Positions 45,212 to 54,124 of a stretch of DNA of 64,000 nt are shown here, piece after piece. Both the position numbers and the translations under genes were made by a program. The DNA comes from Azolla caroliniana (lineage: Eukaryota > Polypodiophyta), in NCBI GenBank assembly GCA_043228905.1, contig JBHGNT010000007.1, positions 13,826,001-13,890,000 on the forward strand, given 5' to 3'. The notes under the pieces were generated by a model, which was not told the DNA's origin, did no database searches, and saw only the letters and a list, made by a program, of their open reading frames with translations. Within the stretch, counting starts at the first letter, position 1. Every line of letters begins with the position of its first letter.

Positions 45212-47038
45212 ATGTCGTCTGGTCCGAATACACCAGTCGGTTGTAAACGTCCTCGTATGCATTTTGTTACAAAGACACTACAGACAGAATCGGCTGAGCG
45301 ATTACAGCCGCAAACAAGTAGAAGGTGGTCGGTACTTCTTGATTAAACTGATAGTCAGTCTTCCGACGAAAATCGGCCGGAAGAGGTATCATTTTACAAT
45401 ATCTGGAGTGAGGACAATATGCCTTATCCGTACTCAAAGTTCCGTGAGGGAGCTAATGCAGAAGCGCATGTGAGGGATTTTCTGACAACATGGGAGATTA
45501 ACCATGGAGCTCAAAGACTATCGGCGGTAGCCGAAGATAAGTCGAAAAATTTTGAGTTCGTTTTGTCATTGGAGGGTTATTCCGCTAATTGGTTTGCACA
45601 AAATGGTCTCCATGGGTTCGAAACATTCGAACAATTGAACAACAAATTTCTGCAATTATTTCATCATCAAATACCTCAAAAAGATTTGATAGCGCAATTT
45701 TATGCATTATATTAGGAGCAGTAGGAAACGGTGTCTCAATTCGTGATTCGTTTTCAGAATTTGCAACTTCAAATTTCTAGGCCTATTCCGGACGATGAAT
45801 TGAAGGATGTATTCCTTGAAGCAATTCGGGAACCATTACGAACAACACTGAAGGTGTTCGATTTTCTGAATCAGAATATCGAGCAAGTGATTGATAAGGC
45901 AATCGCTATGGGGCGACAGCCGATAAATGTACGGAGTATGGATATGTCAGCACTAAATCGTACCTTGCCAACGATGGAGTTACAATTTCGACAAGCAGTT
46001 TAGTGTACTACTTGTTTAAATACCAGTCATTCAATGATTGAGTGTAGTTTGTGAACACATTGCACAATATGTCATTCTAAACTTCATTCGGTCGAGCAAT
46101 GTGAGTATAACTTGCTTAATAAGACGACGGCTCCGGTAAGACAAATTTTTCCAGAAAATGGGTACCACAATAACTAGAATTCGTTCAATAATGGATACCA
46201 ACAAAATAGTTTTCCACAAGCTCAACAAAATAATTTTCAAAAAAATCAAACCTTTCAGCAAAATAAATTCCAGCAGAATCCAGCTTTTCAAAAAAATAAT
46301 CAATCTTTCCAACAAAGTAATTTTCAGCACAATCAAGATTTTCAACAAAATCAAGAATTCTCGATACCACCGAATATGCATCAAAAACAGAAAAATGGAG
46401 GACGGTTTAAGCAGAACCGGTATAAAAATAAAAAATTCTACAAGCCGAAAGCCTCACGACAGTTTCAGCAATCGCCGAATGATGGTCAACAGTTTATGCA
46501 AAATGATGGGACTAGTCAGTTTGAGCAAGGTGAGGGAAGAGGAACGTTTGTTCCTACTTGCTATATTTGTCATCAAACTGGTCATTATGCTAATCAGTGC
46601 CCTGCTAAATGGAAAGGACCGGCAGTTAATATAGTTATACCGGAAATACTGCAAGTAACCACTAGAAGCAAAAGTAAACAATCCGAGTGGGAGATTCAGG
46701 AAGTAGTCCGGAAAGCAGCCAAGGAATCGGTAGAGAAAGCAAACCGAAATAATGTAAACCGGATGCTCCAAGACAATGAAATTAACCAAGCTACTGAATT
46801 ACCAGGAGTGATTGTTGTACTAGAACAAGAGGAAGCTTGGAAGCTCTTGGCAGATTGCCAAGTGTCATTACAATTGACCGGATTACTTAAGTTGGTCCCT
46901 AGATTTACCGAAAAAGTGGCGACATTGATTGCCCAAAAGGGGTCAGAACAAATATCGGTAAACTATAGTCAACCGAGCACCAGCCCTTCAATCATGGATG
47001 AGCAAAATCCATCAATTAAGGTAATAATTCAGGGCTAG
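45212..47038 (+). pseudogene. Gypsy G gag: three zinc knuckles, Asn/Gln-rich linker, in-frame stops
   Basis: One frame from ATG 45212 to 47038 has no frameshift but internal stops at 45344, 45713, 45722, 46001, 46052 and 46175, and a final one at 47036. Capsid sequence includes MPYPYSKFREGANAEAHV. Knuckles are CTTCLNTSHSMIEC, CTICHSKLHSVEQC and, after an Asn/Gln/Phe-rich tract at about 46180-46370, CYICHQTGHYANQC. The stop at 46001 stands where gypsy C has Gln CAG, that at 46052 where C has Arg CGA, and that at 47036 where C has Gln CAG. Each is one C-to-T change. Confidence 0.85.
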
Positions 47039-47370
47039 GAAATCGAAAATACGATTATCGATGGGGGCTCAGGAGTGAATTTCATTAATACAACCACCTC
47101 TAATAGGTTGGGAATTGCTAAATGGGAAGCTTGCCCATTTTGGCTCAGAATGGCGGATACCACTACGATACGATCAATTGGTTTACTCCGCCAATTAAGA
47201 TAGTTTTGGGTGGTCATAGTTTTCTGATATCAGCAATAATTCTTCCTTTGGAATCTCCAGGTACATATCCTTTGTTATTAGGGAGATCGTGGTTAACACG
47301 TTCGCGTTCACAAGTGGAAGGATCGCGCATAAATGGAAGGAGAAGGGAAATTTTAGGGGTTTTTCAATGA
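47039..47370 (+). pseudogene. Gypsy G aspartic protease, truncated
   Basis: ENTIIDGGSGVNFIN keeps an intact D-G-G-S-G active-site motif. WEACPFWLRMADTTTIRSIG follows, then after one frameshift near 47195 comes IVLGGHSFLISAIILPLESP and LLLGRSWLTR. The protein loses homology at about 47300. Sequence from 47300 to 47370 is not from this gene. Confidence 0.8.
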
Positions 47371-47652
47371 TTTTACAAAACACATTGATACCAGTATCAT
47401 ACAAGTTCAAACATACTATGAAAAAGGTTAAAAATCCACTATTTTCGTGATTTAGAAGTAACTAAAAAAAGACGAATTTCAAAAACATACATTCTCAATT
47501 TATATCACAAACTTTACAACCAATGTTATTTTATAAGAAACGATTTTTGGGAAATCATAAGAATTCAAAACACATGATTTTATATTACTCGATTTGTTAC
47601 AAGCGGAATGTAGTTACACTTAATAGCCAAATATACATTCATGATCACTCCT
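47371..47652. other. AT-rich sequence between gypsy G and the DUF7869-like gene
   Basis: No gene seen. This is the 3' side of the minus-strand gene that ends at 47653. The element boundary probably lies between 47300 and here, but I found no terminal repeat. Confidence 0.4.
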
Positions 47653-50433
47653 TTACGGAGAATCACTACTATAACTAATATACAATGACGATTCCTCCTC
47701 ATCATCCTCGGATGTACCAATCAGTGCATTATCTTCGTCATAAACCAAATGGTTTGACTCTAGATTATATGTAGCAGATCTCGTTTGCCTTTGACTCGAG
47801 CCACCTTGTAGACCTGGTAATTTTTCTTTTATTATATCTATTGTTGACTTCCTTAATCGTCCGGCTTTTGTAAGTGTGAAGTCGTACACGATGATATCCA
47901 CATCAGAGATATCAAGGGTCGAGGTGTTACGAATGTTTCGCTTCCTCTTCCTACCTCCCCTTCTTGTTTGGCATTCAATCATCTCCAATGTATACTTACC
48001 TGTAAAAGCATTTGCACTTCTAGTGTTGTACCAATGAACATTTATAGACTTGATCGTGTTATCTATTTCATGCATTAGCACTTCTAGAATTTTACCAACC
48101 CAAAATTGGTGGCCATGTGAGTTCTCATCAGCCGGCGTTGCAATCAACATCCCCGCAGTGAGCTCTTGCAAATTTCCTTGCCATCTAGCTTCGGCTGCTT
48201 TGGTCATCCTTGGTCCCACATAAATGTCTCTTTGTTGTGGATGGACCAAGCTGTCATTAATCGCATTTACTAGTCGCTCCGGACTTCTATTTACGCGATC
48301 ATGTTGCAGCGACCATGTGAATGGCGTTTCCAAATTCCAATTATCAACAGATACACAATTGTCTATAATTTCTTTCTGATCACTATAAAATACATCCCAC
48401 CATGACGTGTCTTGTTGTGCGGCATATTTCTTGGCGGCCTCAATATGTTTTCTTTTTTCTTCTAAGGCTTGGAGCCATGACCGTTTTTGTTCTAATACCA
48501 AGTCGCTCTGCAACTGTCCTTTCTTCTCAATTGGCATTTGCTTAGCTCCATGGACAATTGTACTCGGCATACAAAGTAATAACTGGCAACCACCTTCAGG
48601 TTCCCATGTTGTAGAAGATGAATATTGTTTAGCATACAAAAGTGTAAAACCACTTATTCCATTTTTCTTTATCAAAAAAATGTGATTGAAACTTATATTG
48701 TTTAACTGAGCAAGCACTTTAACATTCCCACCACCCCCATCTAATATATATCTCTTAAAGTCATATACCTCCTTCAAGTGTAACACTTTTGGGCGTGGTG
48801 TATATGCATCACAAATGACATCAAATAGTTTAGGTAAAGTGAAAGCATCATGCCGAGACAACTGTCTGGAGAATGTGCTAAACATCTGATCTATATGGTC
48901 ATGTGTGTGGCCAACCAAAAGGAATTTGACTTTCACTTTCCTAAACAATTCTAGGTTGACCAACATACTTAGATAGCCAAATACAGTTGAATTTTTGTTC
49001 TCTCTAGCAGTATTGTCCAATTGAATGTATAGAACAGGGGGGAAAGGTTGTCCCCAAGACATCAAAACTCGGTGAATCACTGTAACTGTTAGGTTAGGGT
49101 CATTGTGAACATTGGGGTAAGTAATGAAGACGTGAGGTCGAACAGACCTATTATAAGCCAAGCATCCCACCAAGTGCATTTGAACAAGGCACTCATCATT
49201 GACATCTTTGGGGAGCCTCCGCATATGCGGCAAGCATGTCTTCTTCTGGTCCATGCCATCTATCATTAAGCACATGTATTGTTCAGGCCTCTTCAAACAC
49301 TTCTCTCTATGATGCATCGCCTTCCTTCGTTCTAAGGATTGTGCCTCACGATGCTCTTGTAGTAACTTCTTACTCGTATCCTTTTCCATTGATGTCTTTG
49401 CACCTTTAGCCAAACTTTTAAGATTTGCACAAATGGAGCAATAACCCATACGTACTTTACGAGGAATAATAACATTTGAAAACCGAGCTCTCCATAATCT
49501 TGTGAATTGGCTATAGGTGATAGACTTATTACGTGAGCCCAGCATTTCAGATCGATAGACATCATAAACTTCCTGACGGGTATAATTATCAGAAAGATGC
49601 ATCCTACCTGTAGTGGGCATTACTTCACAATTTAACTGAAAGTAAGTTTTCATCCAGCCAATAGCTAGTCTTCCAATTGCACCTTTCATACTTGGAACCT
49701 CTTTACAATTGAGCATCTGATCCCCGCTAAGTAGACGTTGTTGTACTCTATGTAGCCGCATGTTACTAACACATAACACAATTTTGAATGCAACTCTACA
49801 TATCTGTTGCGCATGGAAGATATAATACTCGAATGATACTTTGATCCCCGTACATTTGTCAGATACTAGTTGCATATGTGATCCGAGGTAAGTGTCTTGC
49901 TCATCACCGGTCATCGAAAAATAGTATCGCCTTAATTCTCGCAACTTTGATTTTCCAATCATAGACATACAACCACGGGCACAACATATTTTGTTGACAT
50001 CAAATCCAATCTGTTTATCTGATGTCACCAAGCTAAATCTAGCCAGACGAATTCTTCGTGGGATTCTTCTAATATGCATAGGGCTCCCAGATTTCTCTTC
50101 CTGCATAGAGGTTGGTGTAACCTTGTTACAGTCTAATTCTCTGGTCTGACCATCGCCAATGTTATTCAATGTTTCCTGGGCACTTCCTTCATTCCCGGTA
50201 TCTTTATTAATATCGTATTCTTCAATAGAGAACTCTTCACATGTGTCATTATTTGCATTCCCTATAGATGAGCTCAGACAATATTCTTCGATAGAATATG
50301 GTGAGTCGGTCGAAAGACAATATTCTTCAATCGAATATGGTGACTCTGTTGATAAACAATACTCTTCAGTAGAAAACGATGGGTCTGATGACAAACAATA
50401 TTCTTCAATCGAGAACGGTGAATCTTCACTCAT
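47653..50433 (-). CDS. Intact 926-residue DUF7869-like protein, probably transposon-derived
   Basis: A single uninterrupted frame starts at ATG 50433 and ends in TAA at 47653. Residues 1-60 are four to five copies of SPYSIEEYCLS-type repeats. A Cys-containing middle (YCSICANLKSL) follows. Then an RNase H-like region has CLMIDGMDQKK, YIQLDNTARENKNSTVFGY and VGHTHDHIDQMFSTFSRQL, whose Asp/Asn/His-Asp residues are candidate catalytic acids. The C-terminus is basic then acidic (RGGRKRKRN, EDDEEESS). This wording resembles proteins annotated DUF7869 in diverse eukaryotes, from memory. Intactness in a decayed neighbourhood suggests recent arrival or selection. No intron and no terminal repeat recognised. 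Confidence 0.75.
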   Translation of the reverse strand: MSEDSPFSIEEYCLSSDPSFSTEEYCLSTESPYSIEEYCLSTDSPYSIEEYCLSSSIGNANNDTCEEFSIEEYDINKDTGNEGSAQETLNNIGDGQTRELDCNKVTPTSMQEEKSGSPMHIRRIPRRIRLARFSLVTSDKQIGFDVNKICCARGCMSMIGKSKLRELRRYYFSMTGDEQDTYLGSHMQLVSDKCTGIKVSFEYYIFHAQQICRVAFKIVLCVSNMRLHRVQQRLLSGDQMLNCKEVPSMKGAIGRLAIGWMKTYFQLNCEVMPTTGRMHLSDNYTRQEVYDVYRSEMLGSRNKSITYSQFTRLWRARFSNVIIPRKVRMGYCSICANLKSLAKGAKTSMEKDTSKKLLQEHREAQSLERRKAMHHREKCLKRPEQYMCLMIDGMDQKKTCLPHMRRLPKDVNDECLVQMHLVGCLAYNRSVRPHVFITYPNVHNDPNLTVTVIHRVLMSWGQPFPPVLYIQLDNTARENKNSTVFGYLSMLVNLELFRKVKVKFLLVGHTHDHIDQMFSTFSRQLSRHDAFTLPKLFDVICDAYTPRPKVLHLKEVYDFKRYILDGGGGNVKVLAQLNNISFNHIFLIKKNGISGFTLLYAKQYSSSTTWEPEGGCQLLLCMPSTIVHGAKQMPIEKKGQLQSDLVLEQKRSWLQALEEKRKHIEAAKKYAAQQDTSWWDVFYSDQKEIIDNCVSVDNWNLETPFTWSLQHDRVNRSPERLVNAINDSLVHPQQRDIYVGPRMTKAAEARWQGNLQELTAGMLIATPADENSHGHQFWVGKILEVLMHEIDNTIKSINVHWYNTRSANAFTGKYTLEMIECQTRRGGRKRKRNIRNTSTLDISDVDIIVYDFTLTKAGRLRKSTIDIIKEKLPGLQGGSSQRQTRSATYNLESNHLVYDEDNALIGTSEDDEEESSLYISYSSDSP

Positions 50434-51106
50434 GGCTTAAGGTCTAGATAGGGCTCTCTAAGTTATACTCCTCTCTAACCATATACTCCTCCCTAAACAT
50501 AAACTTCTCTCTAAACAAAAGCCAAATCAATAGAATGTCTATATTATGTAATATTCTATTAAAATACAATACATCTAAAAATTATTTTTAATAAAGTAAT
50601 TTAACTTAAATTATCAATCATTATATAAACTAGATCTAAATGATGTTAAATCAAGTAAAATATAAAACTAATCATTAACAAGCCTTGAATATGTTGGATT
50701 AATGTTAAAATCATTGGCTAATTAATGACACCCATTTTGATATAGAACGTCTCACTCATTGATTCTTTAATGCTCACCATTTTAAATATTAGACTTATCA
50801 ATCATTGGTTAATTCATGCCCACATCTTTAATACATAACTATTGAGAGTCATAAATTTTTTTGCTTTTAGTAATCAATCATTGGTACATTCATGAACCTC
50901 TATCATTGTCTCCTTCATAACCTTTGAAGTGATTGTAGGTTGTTATGAGTATAAAAGATTGATCAATATGTTAGTTTGACTTTGTAATCATTAATACAAT
51001 CATAAGTTACTATAGTTAATGTGACTATGGTTACAAACTAACTATCCTCAAAGTTACCAACATTGGTTAAGATGACTATGGTTACTTTAACCATGGGTTC
51101 AATCCC
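50434..51106. other. AT-rich non-coding region, 5' of the DUF7869-like gene
   Basis: It starts with small direct repeats of ATACTCCTCTCTAAC type (50470-50520), which would be in the 5' leader or promoter of the minus-strand gene. The rest is AT-rich with recurring GACTATGGTTAC near 51020-51095. No coding frame is supported. Confidence 0.5.
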
Positions 51107-51290
51107 TATAAATAGGAAGACCTCATCATATTTCACTCACCAGAGCGTACAGAGCACTCAGAGCACTCAGAGCACACAGAGCACACAGAGCACTCAAGGC
51201 ACAAAGCACGAAAGCGCGATCTCCGCCTCCACACAACACGATCAACCATGTCTTCCAAGAGAGTCGAGCACGAGGAGTCCAGGTAGGCCT
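51107..51290 (+). promoter_or_regulatory. Orphan promoter with TATA box and a possible short first exon
   Basis: CTATAAATAGG at 51107 is a strong plant TATA box. About 35 bases on, a repeat of CAGAGCACTCAGAGCACA type begins (51150-51200). An ATG at 51248 then opens MSSKRVEHEESR and meets AG|GTAGGCC, a plausible splice donor. No matching downstream exon is visible, because palindromic DNA and a gypsy fragment follow. It may be the start of a truncated gene or of a transposon whose body is lost. Confidence 0.4.
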
Positions 51291-51332
51291 CTGACACTGT
51301 GGACATTTTTGTAAATATGTTTCGTTTCCCAA

Positions 51333-51554
51333 GAACTCGATACGGCGTATCGAGTTCATGTATACAATACAAATATTTATACACGAACTCGATACGGCGT
51401 ATCGAGTTCGTGTGTAAATATTTGTATTGTATACATGAACTCGATACGCCGTATCGAGTTCGTGTTTAAAAGGTAAGTTTTAAACACGAACTCGATACGC
51501 CGTATCGAGTTCGTGTTTAAAGTATAGGTTTTAAACACGAACTCGATACGCCGT
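51333..51554. repeat. Cluster of 25-bp palindromes
   Basis: Four full copies (51333, 51385, 51437, 51488) and one half copy (51539-51554) of a palindrome with 12-base arms GAACTCGATACG / CGTATCGAGTTC around one C or G. The spacers are themselves inverted: the 27 bases between copies 1-2 and 2-3 are complementary, making 51333-51461 one large palindrome. The half copy ends exactly where gypsy H integrase sequence starts. Confidence 0.95.
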
Positions 51555-52845
51555 GGACTCTCATGGAACTCAGACACCAATGTTGTCTAGTCCTCTTTCT
51601 TGATGACCACTCGTGGTGGCGTCCCCGTCCTTCTCTTTGGGTGCCTCCAAAGGAATCCTCCTCGTAGGAAGTACTTGTACGCTTTCTTTCAGACTCTTTG
51701 TGCTTCCTCCTTCGACCATGAAGTATCTGTCGTCATTGAGTTTAAGAAATTGCCAATGAAGTATTCACTTTTGTTGAAGGCGTGGAGTACTCGCACATCT
51801 TGATCATCTACAGACACTTGGGTTGTTTTAAAGAAGTCAAGAGGGACATCCTCATCTTCAAACACCATGTTGCTTTCACCCTTGAATCTTGCCCTTGATA
51901 GCATATCTGCCATGACATTGTTCTTCCCTGAAATGTGGTGAATCTTTGGGTTCATTGATTTGATGTAAGCAATCCATCTTAGCATAGCTAAGTGAGGTGT
52001 TGCACATCCCGAAACCATCCCTAGGATTGGAATGCAATCTATCTCTATTACCACCTCTAACCCGATTAGGTAATCTTTATATGCCTTCACTACGGACACA
52101 ATACCCCAAAGCTCACATTTTACTTGGGTGTATCCTCGTTGTCGCTCGCTTAAGACCTTGGCTCCGAACCGGATAGCGTAGCTTGTACCATCCTCTCCTT
52201 CTTGGTTAATCCCCTTTCTTTAATCCCTGTTGGACTCATATCTACCGTCACGTAGATGGGCACCCCTTCCTTGTATATGGCTTTTCGTAAAGTTGGTGCT
52301 GCTACCAACATTCCTTTGAGCCTCTTCATTGCCTCTGTGTGCTCTTCCTCCCATTTGAACTTCCGCCCCTTCTTGAGTAGCCCATACAAGGGCTCAGTTA
52401 AGTGAGCGTAGTGTGGGATCCAGATGTGGTAGAATGCACATGCACCAAGAAATCGCCTCACCTCTGTTTGTGATTTACATTCTTCCCTCATGTCCGTGAT
52501 GGTGTCCACCTTTGCCGGGGATGGCTTCCGTCCATATGCCCCACACAAGTGTCCCACCACAAGAATCTCCGGTTGGCCGAATGCCGATTTCTCACCCGAG
52601 AAGGTCAAGCGTGCATCTTTGAGTCTTTGTAGAACCTTCTCGCAATTGGAGATGTGATATGCCACAAAACGTCTGCACCCATGCTCGTCCAAGGTTTCAT
52701 CTTTCTCCACTTCAGAGCACGCTTTTATGGGGATATCATCGAGGAATGGCATGGTGATGTCGGGGATGCAATCTCTCAATACCTTGTTCATTGCATTTAC
52801 CATGTGGGCTACAGAGTTAGTGCCTCCTTGTGGCAAGGTACACAT
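51555..52845 (-). pseudogene. Gypsy H reverse transcriptase and RNase H
   Basis: RT continues from 52845 with MCTLPQGGTNSVAH and the catalytic TMPFLDDIPIKAC, then the thumb (LGACAFYHIWIPHYAHL) and the beginning of RNase H (VTVDMSPTGI). After frame breaks at about 52150, RNase H ends at 52099-51689 (IEIDCIPILGMVSG, ISGKNNVMADMLSRARF). The last 130 bases encode TPPRVVIKKED, a stop, then TTLVSEFHESP, the linker into integrase. Confidence 0.8.
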
Positions 52846-53579
52846 TCACACTAGGCCAATAGGGGTCCGCATCATCGTGATGTCCCTACTCTCCACAACT
52901 AGTTGGAATTGATCATACCCCGAGTATAGATCACCGATGGAATAAATAGACCTTCCAGCGAACATCCTTGACTTTCGAACATCCTTCTAAATCTTTCCTC
53001 CTCCCTAGGCAATAGGAAGTCACCCCCACCAATCCGGAGCTTCTGTCGTTTCTCGTCGGTGAACCGGTGCCCTATGCCTCGTGGGTCCCGCAAGCTAGGA
53101 TCAGCCGCTACCCCCTTTATCCGATCCCAACTATCGTTAGGCAATGGGGCAGCCACAGGCTTCACCTTCTTGTCCACGGTCTTGTACTTTGTTTGCACAT
53201 TGACCGTCCTAGCTTCCTCGATCAACTGCCCAAGCTCTTCGATGGCAGTGTACATGTCAACTGAGTTGACTGGAATTACCTTGTCTTCATTGAGGCCCGA
53301 AACGACTATCCTCTCCATCTCTCTGAGAGTGTCGTCAAACGAGACCGCCTCCATGGCACCGCTTACGGTGTCATCTTCCCCCAATAAATTACATTGTTTG
53401 AGATACCTTTCGTATCTCTTGACCCGAGGCTTATCTCTATCACTTAAACTAGTAATTTTACAAGCTCCATTTTCGGAGAACCAAAATTGTTTCCTATTAC
53501 ATTTAATAGTCTTGCAAGGGTTTAGGGTCTTAGTTTGCCTCAGGCTATTGCGGCCCCACTCTTTAATAGCCCGCATCAC
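52846..53579 (-). pseudogene. Gypsy H protease-RT linker with deleted RT N-terminus
   Basis: About 225 codons of the linker that precedes RT in this family (KRYERYLKQCNLLGEDDTV, FTDEKRQKLRIGGGDF). After RRMFESQG it jumps directly to FAGRSIYSIGDLYSGYDQF in the next frame. Gypsy D has about 107 residues between those points, including the IPWNLRPI and NRVTIRN motifs, so roughly 320 bases of RT have been deleted. Confidence 0.8.
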
Positions 53580-53700
53580 AAATCCTCTCAGCTCTCCCCT
53601 TTGAGGGAGGCTCGATTGCGCTCATGGTTGGGCCTTGCTAATCCTAGGGCCGGACAACAGCCTAACACAGCGTGTCCACTTAAGACACTTCACCAAAGGG

Positions 53701-54070
53701 TGTTACGGCAAGATGACTTACAACACAACACTTAATTAGACCTTAATTGGTTACTTAGCAATACGTCATTAACACGTGTAAGATAATAATGAGTACAGAA
53801 CGGTAATCAATACTGAAAGGTTAAGGCAATAAGTTCTATTAATTATCCGCTGTCAATTACATTGTAAGCAGGCCTTTATATAGGTCTCCGGTGCGAAGTA
53901 CAAAACGGTGCCAACTGGCACCTATTCGGAATCGGTCCGGATCCGGATCGGCATACTGATTCCGGTCCGTCCATCCATATTAATAAAATAATTACAACAG
54001 TTCCCGAATAAACTATTCCTTTCACACTCTAGTCTGGACATCCTTAAGCCTTCTTGCCGGCCGGGTAACA
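53701..54070 (-). repeat. Gypsy I 3' LTR
   Basis: 370 bp, starting TGTTACGGCAAG and ending CCGGGTAACA. The sequence just inside (CATGGCACGCCCGTGGGACAG) resembles the sequence just inside the gypsy C 3' LTR, which supports the edge. TATATAGGT at about 53878 may be part of the promoter on the minus strand. Confidence 0.8.
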
Positions 54071-54124
54071 CATGGCACGCCCGTGGGACAGTACCTTGTA
54101 CGTCGAACCCATTATCCGGCCCTG

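Larger units (their letters stand above)
44744..47300 (+). mobile_element. Gypsy G: 5' half of a gypsy element, same lineage as C and I
   Basis: An LTR (44744-45150) is followed by a primer site, gag with three zinc knuckles and an aspartic protease. The homology stops at about 47300 in the protease segment LLLGRSWLTR; RT and integrase are absent. Gag and protease align residue for residue with gypsy C (DEWM start, tandem knuckles, third knuckle, IDGGSGVN). Confidence 0.85.
51555..53700 (-). mobile_element. Gypsy H: fragment of the gypsy D family
   Basis: On the minus strand: protease-RT linker (53579 down), RT, RNase H and the first residues of the integrase region, ending at the palindrome cluster in the motif SEFHESP. 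The right side is cut by the gypsy I LTR at 53701. NSVDMYTAIEELG, MCTLPQGGTNSVAHMVNAMN and DMLSRARFKGESN match gypsy D closely. Confidence 0.85.

Noticed and set aside
36139-47038. Possible nuclear code change with TAG/TAA read as glutamine
   Set aside because: Many in-frame TAG codons stand where Gln is expected, as in some ulvophyte algae. But the long intact frames (926 and 950 codons, rich in Gln) contain no TAG or TAA inside. Other stops replace Trp or Arg codons. Mutational decay explains all of them.
47300-51554. Proposal that the DUF7869-like gene and the palindromes form one transposon
   Set aside because: The half palindrome at 51554 could be a right end, but no matching left end exists near 47300. 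The two sides interrupt different gypsy elements in opposite orientation, so boundaries remain unproven.
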